The position numbers were made by a program, and so were the translations under genes. DNA of 64,000 nt from Rhineura floridana. Its lineage: Eukaryota > Chordata > Lepidosauria > Squamata > Rhineuridae. The notes beneath the pieces are model-generated. The model saw only the letters and a list, made by a program, of their open reading frames with translations, was not told the origin of the DNA and searched no databases. Positions 54,252-64,000 of this stretch are shown in pieces (the stretch's first letter is position 1; the number at the start of each line of letters is the position of its first letter). The stretch is from the NCBI RefSeq assembly GCF_030035675.1, contig NC_084483.1, positions 145,425,425-145,489,424 of the forward strand, given 5' to 3'.

Positions 54252-57200
54252 CCCTGCTCAGAAGGAATGGTGGCCAGAATCCTCCTCATTCCCCCCTTTG
54301 GGACTATTTTCAAGTCCCATCCCAATTTGCATCATAGATAACACCTCTTCCTTCTCCTTCATCTGTTGTTTATCAAATTCCAAGTACATTTGTTTCACTT
54401 CAGCAGGGGTTAACATTTGGGTGGTCTTTTGCATAGTGCTCTTAAAACAACACAACACACAATTTACCATGATGTATAAGGCAAAGTGGAACAATATACC
54501 CAACAATAATCCTAAAAGGACTGATTTAATCCAACCTTTTAATCCACTGAACCAGTCACCTGGACTCCATTGCCACCCAGATGTCCTAACCTCATGCACC
54601 TTGGATGCTAACAGACAAATATTCTCAATTTATCTGGTAATGTTCACAGAACCATCAACTATATGGGTGCAGCATTCAGGGCCAATAAGCCCATAGACTC
54701 CCCCCTGTGATTCTAGGAGGTAGTCTAGAGCAATGCAATTCTGTAAGGTGAATTGGCAGATCTGTTGGAGTTCAGTGTTAACCATAGCTAGGTCACTTGC
54801 AGTTTCATTCATAACGTTTTCAAGTAAAGCACAAATTCTTAAAATATCTATATGGTTTGCTCCTGCCCCATAAAAAGGTATGATACCTCGCAGCCAAGAC
54901 TCACCTGGAGCTCTAAGGTCTTTATAAGCTTCCAGGATTTTATGGCTAGGGACTACATTTTGGTAATTTCTTACCAGTCCCTTAGGAAAGGTTTCAATGA
55001 TTCTGATCCCAAGGGCCAGACATCCAATATAACAACTTCCCTTTGCATTAACAGGTAAGTTCTTCCAAGCCTTCTGTCCACAGATCCACCAGTAACTATG
55101 TGCTGTTCCAAGTAGGGTAGACAGGATGTGGGTAAGTCTATCCTTGCATACATAACCATGACTAAAGTAACTTCATCTTGGGTACAGGTCTCATTATAAT
55201 ATGAGTGCCATTAGGGCCTGAGAGCTGCACACCATGGGTCCCATACCCTTCACCTGTCCTTCATGATCTGCCCTGTGGAATTGCTGAGACTCCATTTACC
55301 CTTGGTTCGATGAAGAACTCAATCACATTGACTACTTCCAACAAATGTGTTTCCTATGAACTTTAAACAAAGTTTCCCTTTCGTCCGTATGGACAGGGCC
55401 ACATACTGAGTAGTATTAAGACTTTTCAGAGAGTCATCATGTCTAAGCCATGCATCTGAGATGAGACCAGTTGAATTCAAAGGGACCCCAATCAGTGGGA
55501 TACCTTCTTTTTTGTAAGTTGGAGTGTGCATACAAACCCAGCAAGTACTCTTATTCATTCCTCTAGCAAGATCTACCATTAACTTTAAGAACATGTTCCA
55601 GCTCCAATCTAGGTGCACTGTGCAAAAAAGGCTGCACAATACTAGGGGCACAAACCCAAGTCCCACAGGACCCATATTATGGCAGCGATAATAAGGAATA
55701 GCAAGCAAACAGCAATAAAGCCCCACTTTTCTGTACCAAACAAGTCGCTGGCCCCACCACCTCAGTGTGGGGAGGTCCAAAACAGTCCAATGGGCCACAC
55801 ACTACTTTGGCAAGCTCAAAATCAACCTGAGGAGCTGGTCTGCTGAAGGGGTTCCACCTCATTGGCTCTGGGATATATATTTTTTGTCTTGTTTTCTCAG
55901 GCACTCTTCAGATTCCTAGTCTTAACTTCTCCCAAGAGGATAGGATCTCATTCACAAAGTACTCTGGCAGAGCGGGGGCCCTTCCTCAGATTGTAGTGAT
56001 GGCGGTCCTTAGGGAGTGACTCCTTTTCCTCGCTCTTTTCTTCTGGTGCTCGGTCAGGATCCGGTTGGCCCCTCACACTCTCTTGAGGTGGCTGTGCCTT
56101 CCAACAGTGAGACATGTGTATCCAAGCTGTCATCTCAGCAAAGAGCACTGCAATGAAGATGGTCAGGAGAATCTGGTAAGGACCATTCCATCGAGGTTGA
56201 AGACAATTTTTTCTCTGAAATTCACGAACGAAGACCCAATCGCCGGGTTGAAACTGGTGGGTATGCACATCTAGCAGAACAGGAGCAGCTTCCTGGACCT
56301 GGGAGGAAAGAGTTCTCAACACTTTGGTAAGATTAGTACAGTAGACCAGGAGTTCTTCCTGGCCTTCCAATAGAGATTGTAATTGAGCTGGTCTGGGAGC
56401 CAACCCCACTCTCATGGGGCGACCAAAGAGAATTTCATGTGGTGTCAATCCATGTTTTCTGTTAGGTGTATTTCGCATCCCCATAAGAACTAGAGGGAGT
56501 GGATCTGGCCAGGATAAATTAGTATCAGCACACAGCTTTGCTAATCTTGTCTTCAGAGACTGCTTACAGTGTTCGACCAAACCAGATGACAGGGGATGAT
56601 AATGGATGGTTTCATAGCGAGTTTGACATTGAGAAGAAAGATACTGAGTTTTCCTGTGTATTAAAAGAGAGTGCACAGAATGGGGAACCAAAAGGGTAAG
56701 GGGATGGCATTGGACTAAGTCATCAGACTTCTGAAGCAGAGCAGCAGAAGCAGCAAGGGCTCAGAGACAAGGCAGAAAGCCTTTTGCCATGGGATCAAGT
56801 TCAGTGCTGTAGTAGGCAATAGGGTGTAACTTAGATGCAAAGGGTTGGCAGAGTACTTCAGAAGCAAAGTCCTCTTGTTCGTGGCAATAGAGGAAGAAAG
56901 GTTTGTCATAGTCTGGGTGGCCCAAAGCAGGTACTTGAGCCAATGCTTTCTTCAGGGAAGTAAAAGCCAGTTCACAGTCTGCAGTCCAGTCAAGGAGGCC
57001 ATGAAGTTCTCCTGCTGTAACAACAGTCAGAGGTTTAGTAAGGGCAGAGAAATTAGGTACCCAGTGACTATAGTAATTAGCAGCTCCCAAAAACCCAAAA
57101 AGTTGGCATTTGGTCTGGGGATATCCAAAACTGATGAGATGTGGTCCTGAGCAAGTTGATACTGGCCCTGGAAGATGCAGTGCCCCAGATAGAGAACCTA

Positions 57201-58564
57201 AGGTTGGCAGAATTTTAGCTTTGCCCGTGAAACTTTATGTCCTTTGGCTGCTAGTTGCTGAAGAAGATAGTCATTAAGGCAGTGCTGTCGTGTTTCTGAT
57301 GCAATTATCAAGTCATCCACATACTGCACCAGCGTAGAGTTGGAGGGGAAGGTAAGGGTGTCTAAGTCCTTTTTTAATGCCTGAGCAAACCAGGATGAAC
57401 TATCTTGATATCCTTAGGGTAGCCTAGACCAACTTAGTTGAGAATTTTCCCAGGAGACAGTGAACAGGAACCAGGAATCAGGGTGTAGAGGTATAGAGAA
57501 GAAAGCAGAACAAAGATCTACAACTGTAAAGGTTGTAGCAGATGCAGGGATAGAGGTTAGGATAGTAGCAGAGTGTGGGACAACAGGGTGAATAGGAATA
57601 ATGAAAGAATGAATAACGTGCAAGTCCTGTACAAAACAAAAGACGGGCTTGCCCTTGGAATCAAAGTGTCCTTTTTGAACAGGAAGTACTGGGGTATTAC
57701 AAGGTGAGATTGTTGGGACTAGAATACCCAGGAACTTGAGAGAGTTGTATACCATCAACAGCTTCTGAAGAGAGAGGCTACTGTTTCACTAAGGGAAAGG
57801 GTCAGTTTTTGGGGTATTGAATCACAACTGGTTCAGCAGACAAGACTTTCCCAATGTCATTGGCATCTGTAGCCCAAAGTGAAAGAGGTAAGGTTAAAAG
57901 AGCAGATTCATCCTCATCTAAAGCAGTAGGATTGGATAACTCAGCTGATGAGGTCAGAAGGGCAATTAAAGAATGCACATTGTGCGTAGGAACATCCAGA
58001 TACACCCCATCAGGTGAACAGTAAACAGTAACTCTAGGTTTGTGAAGGAGATCTCGTCCCAACAAATTCACTGGAGAGCTGGAAGTTAAAGAAAAACATG
58101 ATCAGCAAGGAGAGGCCCCAGAGTTACAGCTGTTGGGGCAGAGAACTGGTAAGTATTGGGTTTGCCAGAGATTCCAATAGCAGAAACTGTTTCACCAGAA
58201 GCAGGAAGAGTGCAGTCAGCAGTACGAACAGTTGAGAGGGAGGCACCTGTGTCAATGAGAAAAGGAAGAGTTTTACCAGCCTCAGTTAAATTAATGAAAG
58301 CATCAGAAGTAGCAGGAGAAACAGAAAGACATTGAAAAGAACCAATGCTCTGTCCATCGCCCTGTCATTGCTGTTGAAATTCCTGGGGCTGGAACGGTTT
58401 AGCAATTGCTTTTGGGAATTTTGATGTTGGAGCGACACCTGCTGGACGAAGTGGGCATGCATTTATCCAATGACCAGGTTGATGACAATATGTGCATGCA
58501 CATGGGAGGGGCTGAGGGGGCAGTCTCTGAGCCCTCCCTCTTTCCTGACCCCACCCGGTGGAGG

Positions 58565-58783
58565 GTTGTTGTTGTTATGTGCCTTCAAGTCGACCATGAC
58601 TTATGGCAACCCTATAAACCAGCGACCTCCAAGAGCATCTGTTGCAAACTGCCCTGTTCAGATCTTGTAAGTTCAGGTCTGTGGCTTCCTTTATGGAATC
58701 AATCCATCTCTTGTTTGGCCTTCCTCTTTTTCTATTCCCTTCTGTTTTTCCCAGCATTATTGTCTTTTCTAGTGAATCAATAC
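58565..58783 (-). mobile_element. BovB (RTE) LINE 3' fragment
   Basis: Minus-strand translation of about 58770-58580 reads 'DSLEKTIMLGKTEGNRKRGR' and 'WIDSIKEATDLNLQDL', the C-terminus of BovB ORF2. The 3' end is 'cttgaaggcacataacaaca' (minus strand), as in the copy at 44921. It is strongly 5'-truncated and abuts the CR1 directly at 58783/58784. Confidence 0.85.
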
Positions 58784-60408
58784 CAATACTGATCCTTGAG
58801 GGACTCCACTTTCTACAGCCCTCCATTGGGAGAACTGTCCATTTATTCCTACTCTCTGCTTTCTGCTTCTTAACCAATTTCTTATCCACAAGAGGACCTC
58901 TCCTCTTATTCCATGACTGCTAAGCTTCCTCAGAAGTCTTTGGTGAGGTACCTTGTCAAATGCTTTTTGAAAGTCTAAGTACACTATGTCCACTGGATCA
59001 CCTCTATCTATATGCTTGTTGACACTCTCAAGGAATTCTAATAGGTTACTGAGACAGGGCTTTCCCTTGCAGAAGCCATGCTGGCTCTGCTTCAGCAAAG
59101 CATGTTCTTCTATGTGCTTAGTTAATCTAGCTTTAATAATACTTTCCACCAGTTTTCCAGGGACAGAAGTTAAGCTAACTGGCCTGTAATTTCTGGGATC
59201 CCCCCTGGATCCCTTTTTGAAGATTGGCATTACAGTTGCCACTTTCCAGTCCTCAGGCATGGAGGAGGGCCTGAGGGACAAGTTACATATTTTAGTTAGC
59301 AGATCAGCAATTTCACCTTTGAGTTCTTTGAGAACTCTCGGGTGGATGCCATCCGGGCCCGGTGATTTGTCAGTTTTTATATTGTCCATTAAGCCTAGAA
59401 CTTCCTCTCTCGTTACCGCTATTTGTCTCAGTTCCTCAGAATCCCTTCCTGCAAATGTTAGTTCAGGTTCAGTGATCTGCCCTATATCTTCCACTGTGAA
59501 GACAGATGCAAAAAATTCATTTAGCTTCTCTGCAATCTCCTTATCGTTCTTTAGGACACCTTTGACTCCCTTATCATCCAAGGGTCTCCTGCTTTGAATG
59601 TATTTATAGAATTTTTTGTTGTTGGTTTTTATGTTCTTAGCAATGTGCTCCTCAAATTCTTTTTTAGCATCCCCTATTGTCTTCTTGCATTTCTTTTGCC
59701 AGAGTTTGTGTTCCTTTTTATTTTCTTCATTCGGACAAGACTTCCATTTTCTGAAGGAAGACTTTTTGCCTCTATGAGCTTCCTTGACTTTGCTCGTTAA
59801 CCATGCTGGCATCTTCTTGGCCCTGGCGGTACCTTTTCTGATCTGCGGTATGCACTCCAGTTGAGCTTCTAATATAGTGTTTTTAAACAACTTCCAAGCA
59901 TTTTCGAGTGATATGATCCTCTGGACTTTGTTTTTCAGCTTTCTTTTTACCAATCCCCTCATTTTTGTGAAGTTTCCTCTTTTGAAGTCAAATGTGACCG
60001 TGTTGGATTTTCTTGGCAATTGGCCATTCACATGTATGTTTAATTTAATAGCACTATGGTCACTGCTCTTAATCGGTTCGACAACACTTACATCTCGCAC
60101 CAGGTCCCGGTCCCCACTGAGGATTAAGTCCAGGGTTGCCGACTCTCTGGTTGGTTCCATGACCAACTGGTCTAGGGAATAGTCATTTAGAGTATCTAGA
60201 AATTTTGCTTCTTTGTCGTGACTGGAACACATATGCAGCCAGTCTATGTCCGGGTAGTTGAAGTCACCCATTACTACCACATTTCCTAGTTTGGATGCTT
60301 CCTCAATTTCATATCTTATCTCCAGGTCTCCCTGAGCATTTTGATCAGGGGGACGATAGATCGTTCACAGTATTAAATCCCTCCTGGGGCATGGTATCAC
60401 CACCCACA
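58784..60408 (-). mobile_element. CR1 LINE with 503-codon open frame
   Basis: The minus-strand frame 60280-58769 begins in the endonuclease ('VVMGDFNYPDIDW', 'ATLDLILS', 'SSDHSAIKLN'). It continues through the linker into the reverse transcriptase ('KSPGPDGIHPRVLKEL', 'FKKGSRGDPRNYRPVSLTSV', 'VYLDFQKAFDKVPHQRLL') and stops at 'VESGVPQGSVL'. Weaker CR1 sequence extends to about 60408. Both the 5' start and everything 3' of the GVPQGSVL block, including the catalytic YxDD box, are absent. CR1 copies normally keep their 3' ends, so the missing 3' end at the joint with BovB points to a deletion or recombination. The last residues of the frame are BovB sequence read through the joint. Confidence 0.9.
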
Positions 60409-60540
60409 ACGATTCTGTGGAGGAGTCTGCCTCTTTTGGGGTTTCGAGCTTGCTGGATTCTGGGATGGTGAGGATGTAGGAACTTCAGCAGCACCTGCTG
60501 AAGCTGGATTCTTAAATAGTTCCATTAAGGAGCATACAGG
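60409..60540 (-). mobile_element. Probable continuation of the ERV gag (fossil)
   Basis: Minus-strand sequence beyond the CR1 reads as a proline/serine/glutamine-rich stretch ('TSSPSQNPASSKPQKRQTPP') of the kind that precedes a nucleocapsid. This suggests the CR1/BovB block lies inside the retroviral gag region. It is short and low-complexity, so the call is tentative. Confidence 0.4.
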
Positions 60541-62889
60541 GATAGTGCTTCTCCATGATTGGCTCTGCCTGCATTAGAGCCTGGTCATGCTAAGAGACAG
60601 AGTGCCGTTCTTTCTGGTCAGCTAGCTTATTAGTATTTCATGTCAGCTCTGTCCAGTTTGTTTAAGGATTTTCAATAAAGTTGTGGCGTAGTTAAATGCC
60701 ATATTGGCATCTGTCTCTTATTTTCTACTCTCCCTTCTGCAATGTTACTCCTTAAACATTCTTTGAAGGGCAGGGCATAAACATAAACAAACAAAGTATT
60801 GTAGATATTGTAGTGGGAGATGAACCATGTGTGTGGCCATGATCCCCTACCAAACCTATGGAGGGACTGCTTAAGGTGAGTTTATGAACAGACTGTCAAA
60901 TGTCCAAGGGATGGATAGTTCTCATGATAGTTGTCATTCCATCACATGCTAAAACATACTGGAAGATGCCTTTAGCTTATGATAAGCCTTTTTTTGCTAT
61001 TTAACATAGCAAAACACTTCTTGTACCTATTGGATGATCTTGACAATTACTGCAACAGGTATTAAAATAGACCACACCCGTGGCCTCTAGTCAGTTACAG
61101 AGATTTGAACCAGGGCCAGTCATGAATCTAGGAATAATTTCAGTGACCCAGTTGTCATTTCAATGATCCCCATTTCTAAATATGATCAACATCTTCTAGG
61201 AGAAACAGCTTCTTAATTAAAAGAAAGCTATTAATGGCTATAAAAGGTCTGGGACTAACCTTTGGCTGTCTGTGTTTACTCCAAGGACATGAGAAGTATG
61301 TGGTTAATGCCGCTAAATATTTGTCAAGCCTGTAGTTGCTGGGTTCATTATTAATAGGTTTTCATCTTGACTTCCAAAATCAATGGTTGCTTTTATGGGA
61401 ATTTGATTTTCATTGCAGTCCGTCACCTCCAGTAACAAAAGAGTTCTGATTTAGCCATGACATTTGCTAGAAAAGCCTAACACTAGGTGATTCAGAGCTT
61501 CCATTAATGGTCTTTACAATTACTCCCAGGGTGTACTCATTTTTTCCCCCACCACATACTGTGTTTGGCCTGATTTCCTATTGAAGAGTGAAATGTTTGC
61601 CCCTACATTCATCAGAGGCATTTAAAGGCTGAATTGGGGCGGGGGGACCCATTAAGGTCAAAAGCAGGAATAATGAGTTTGAGAGAATGAGAACTTTGGA
61701 ATCTTTTGCCCTTGAATGCATGCCAATAGTTGTCTAAATTTGCTTTCTCCCCCTTTAAATCCCATCCATGCCATTTAGCCTTCTTAAATGCGAAAGTAGA
61801 GAAAACTAGGGTAGCAGTATTAACTTTATGTTTATAATATCTATAGTACTGAACCCAATTCAAGGTAAAATTCAAAATGCATTACAGGAAACAAGGAACA
61901 TTAAAAATCATGGAGGACTGAGCAGTTCATGCTGTGCAAAGCCTAGAGTAGCAATCCTCCCTCCCCATCATTCCACCTACATCTTCCAAAACGTCTAGGT
62001 TTAGAGGTGAAAAGGAATTTTGTGCTGATATGTAATTTGGTCAAGTCGTAGATGAGGCTCACCTGGCAGAGAAAGTGACTTCCAGAGACAAGGAAGATGC
62101 TGGCCGATGCTTTGACAATTCCACTAGAGGCAATTTGGAGGAAGAAGCTGGGTCAGCAGCAGTTGCCGCTACCACTGTGGTGGGTCAGAGAAACACAGAC
62201 AGTGACTTACTAGGGCTTCAGTAGCTATCACATTACCAGGGCACTATGGAAGTGTTCCTGCCACCACCACCCCATTTCTTATGAGATATCAAGTGGCCTT
62301 TGGGCACATACTCATCTTGCTAAGTATACTTTAAAAGGAAGGGAGAGACCAAGGAGGCGTGTAGCTGAGGCAGGACTGAGAAGGAGGATGAGGAAAACAT
62401 GACAGCAACCTCCTCCATATTTAAGATCCTGAGACTGTGGTGAAGGAAAGTCTGGATCAGTGGAGGCATGTACACACAGTATCCTGACCCCACCAAGCCC
62501 AGACAGTTGATAATTTTGTTTTTCATGTTTAAATAAATACTGAAATACAAATGTAAAATATTAGGCCAAATCACACAAAATTAACTGCAAACTGTTACTG
62601 AGCATAAAAATTGTTGCCAAAAGCACTTCCACTTCTCTCTGTGCAAGCCCAACTGATCTGAATGGGATTACTGGAAGCTACTTACACCAGGTCAGACTAT
62701 TTGTTCCTGTGGTCTGACATTGTCTTTTATGCCTAGTAGCGGTTCTTGTCCAGGGTCCCTGACAGAGAGAAGACTTTCCCATCACTTTCTGCTATAACTG
62801 AATATATCAGGTGAAACAAAACAACCCAGAGAGATGGCCTGGGAGGGTAATTTCTTCCTGAGCTCACATGTGACATTCAGTATTTTAGC
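60541..62889. other. Anonymous DNA
   Basis: At 60680-60700 'tttcaataaagttgtggcgt' followed by 'ctgtctcttattttctac' could be the polyadenylation end of another LTR-like sequence, but no partner is found. The rest shows no gene. AT-rich single-copy-looking sequence lies at 61150-61500. Confidence 0.35.
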
Positions 62890-62950
62890 ATTGCCACCCT
62901 GGACTCTTTTGGGAAGAAGGGCTGGTTATAAATTAAACAAATAAGAAGAA
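62890..62950 (+). repeat. LINE 3' tail remnant
   Basis: 'gccaccctggactcttttgg' followed by 'gaagaagggctggttataaa' is a degraded L2/CR1-type 3' end. Confidence 0.45.
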
Positions 62951-63351
62951 AATCTAGCAGCCAAGATCAAGTTGATGGAAGAGAAAGTGGAGGTTGTTTG
63001 CACTTCTCCCTTCCCTGTTGTTTCAAATGTCCAAAGCTGTTCAGTCATTCTCAAACCGTGTGTCTTCTCCAGGAGATCAAGTTTTAAACATTTTTTTATT
63101 TAGATAATTGCTTAGACTTCAGCTGCAAATTCTTTTTAAGTATTTGCAGCCCTTCTACAATAAGGTTAAACATTTACAATAATGCCCATACTAAAATAAA
63201 TACTAAACACAGACTTCCAAGTACTGGTAATTTATGTGGCCCACTGACATTATAGCCCTGTTTCTTTAAATTCCACCTCAAAACCTACCTTGTCCATGAA
63301 AAATCCTCTGAGTTCTTCCCATGCTCTCCTGCAGGAGTAGCCAGCATAGAG
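62951..63351. other. Anonymous DNA
   Basis: No gene or repeat is recognised. Confidence 0.35.
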
Positions 63352-63443
63352 TCCTCCAGATGTTGATACAACTCCCATCACCCCGACCATTGGCCATGCT
63401 ATCTGGGGCTGATGGGAGTTGTAGTCCAATGACACCTGGAGGA
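63352..63443. mobile_element. Foldback MITE, 92 bp
   Basis: The outer arms 'tcctccagatgttg' and 'acacctggagga' and the inner arms 'acaactcccatca' and 'tgatgggagttgt' pair. This is the same family as 28976 and 43473, and the most complete copy in the window. Confidence 0.7.
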
Positions 63444-64000
63444 TACCACACTGGCTAATCATTTCCTACAGTAAGAAACCCTGTAATTAAGTATGTGTAA
63501 CTGAAATGATCTCATTTTCCTTTGCTTTCCCCCTCCCCTCCCTCTGTGGTTTTCTCTGTATTGAATTTTAGCTTTGTTGGACAGCAACCTGTCTTTGGGT
63601 ACTGTGGAAAATGCCATGCAAAATGCCATTTAATGATAGTGTTAAATGCATTATTATAATTAATAATAATTAATACACCTCAAATAGCTCTATTTCACCA
63701 ATATTTCCTTTCACCAAAATTTCTTTTCAATTAATAATTCTAGAGAAAAACAAGTTGGAGACCTGATCTTCCCTGTGCCTACATGTAGAGGAATTCACAG
63801 ACTGCTAAAGAGGGGCCCTCTTTTATGCCTTACTGTCAGGCAATGGGGTTCTTTGGTGGAGGGTGGTCCATTAGGGCCAGTGGGGCACACTGTCCCACCA
63901 ACCTTAGTTAGCCCTGACATGCTTGTCTTCTTATGTGCATTCATTTCATGGGGTGACACTGTCCGCTTCCTTTTGCTTAGATGCTGTGTTGTCCCTGCAG
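63444..64000. other. Anonymous DNA to the window end
   Basis: An AT-rich (taataa) stretch lies at 63650-63675. No gene is seen. Confidence 0.35.

Larger units (their letters stand above)
53932..60530 (-). mobile_element. Class I (gamma-like) endogenous retrovirus, broken (fossil)
   Basis: Parts in retroviral order on the minus strand are as follows. A gag nucleocapsid-like zinc knuckle ('CTYCHQPGHWINAC') is at about 58440-58490. A protease with 'LIDTGAS' is at about 58240. Reverse transcriptase has 'DLCSAFFSIPLHPDS' and a YVDD box (about 57310-57330). The integrase C-terminal region ('LAKLCADTNLSWPDPLPLVL', then a GPY-type end 'RWNGPYQILLT') is at 56691-55950. An env region is at about 55900-54260, with surface-type ('STCWVC') and transmembrane-type ('LIGPECCTHI') stretches. 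The 3' LTR is at 53932-54251. The motif set fits class I. No 5' LTR was found in the window. The element is interrupted by the CR1/BovB block at 58565-60408. It is broken in many places and clearly old. Confidence 0.8.

Overview
The window looks like intergenic or intronic DNA from a squamate reptile (lizard or snake). The evidence is the repeat mix. I see BovB/RTE LINE pieces, tRNA-headed SINEs with a BovB-type tail (Sauria SINE type), a 5S-rRNA-headed SINE, several L2-type LINEs ending in TAAA repeats, CR1 LINEs, hAT and Tc1/mariner-like DNA transposons, a DIRS-like fossil and LTR/ERV fossils. BovB together with Sauria-type SINEs is characteristic of squamates. I could not support a single host exon. 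Every long open frame I could identify belongs to a mobile element.

Layout. 1-1.8 kb: anonymous DNA with one old repeat tail. 1.81-6.46 kb: one hAT transposon (transposase on the minus strand, terminal repeats, imperfect 8-bp target duplication), later hit by a SINE, a Tc1/mariner-like MITE and an L2 LINE. 7.9-10.05 kb: a second L2 in the opposite direction. 10-19.5 kb: mostly anonymous, with CR1/L2 tails, short foldback repeats and a diverged repeat family. 19.56-20.91 kb: a pair of 282-bp inverted repeats, nearly identical, directly followed (20.97-21.73 kb) by a five-unit tandem array carrying an octamer motif in each unit. 22-24 kb: a foldback MITE, a solo LTR and a CR1 3' end. 25.1-27.3 kb: a DIRS-like fossil. 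27.3-37 kb: mainly anonymous, with foldbacks and an L2 inside a repeat shared with 17.5 kb.

37.4-38.5 kb: L2 3' half. 40.06-40.50 kb: a hAT non-autonomous element with a perfect 8-bp target duplication. 41.41-41.64 kb: a Tc1/mariner-like MITE with TA duplications. 44.5-46.8 kb: a three-level nest in which an old L2 is split by a 5S-headed SINE (12-bp duplication), and that SINE is split by an internally deleted BovB (9-bp duplication). A long tRNA-headed SINE (13-bp duplication) sits in the same L2. 46.85-50.66 kb: a DNA transposon-like unit with a non-autonomous LTR element inside it. 53.9-60.5 kb: a broken class I endogenous retrovirus on the minus strand, interrupted by a CR1/BovB block. 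60.5-64 kb: anonymous, with one foldback.

The elements relate by parasitism and nesting rather than as a working pathway. BovB is the known partner that mobilises SINEs with BovB-type tails. Here the body of the 5S SINE also resembles the 5' coding end of BovB, which is one of the most interesting observations. The others are the octamer array and the 282-bp inverted repeat. All family names come from motif recognition by eye, not from database searches.
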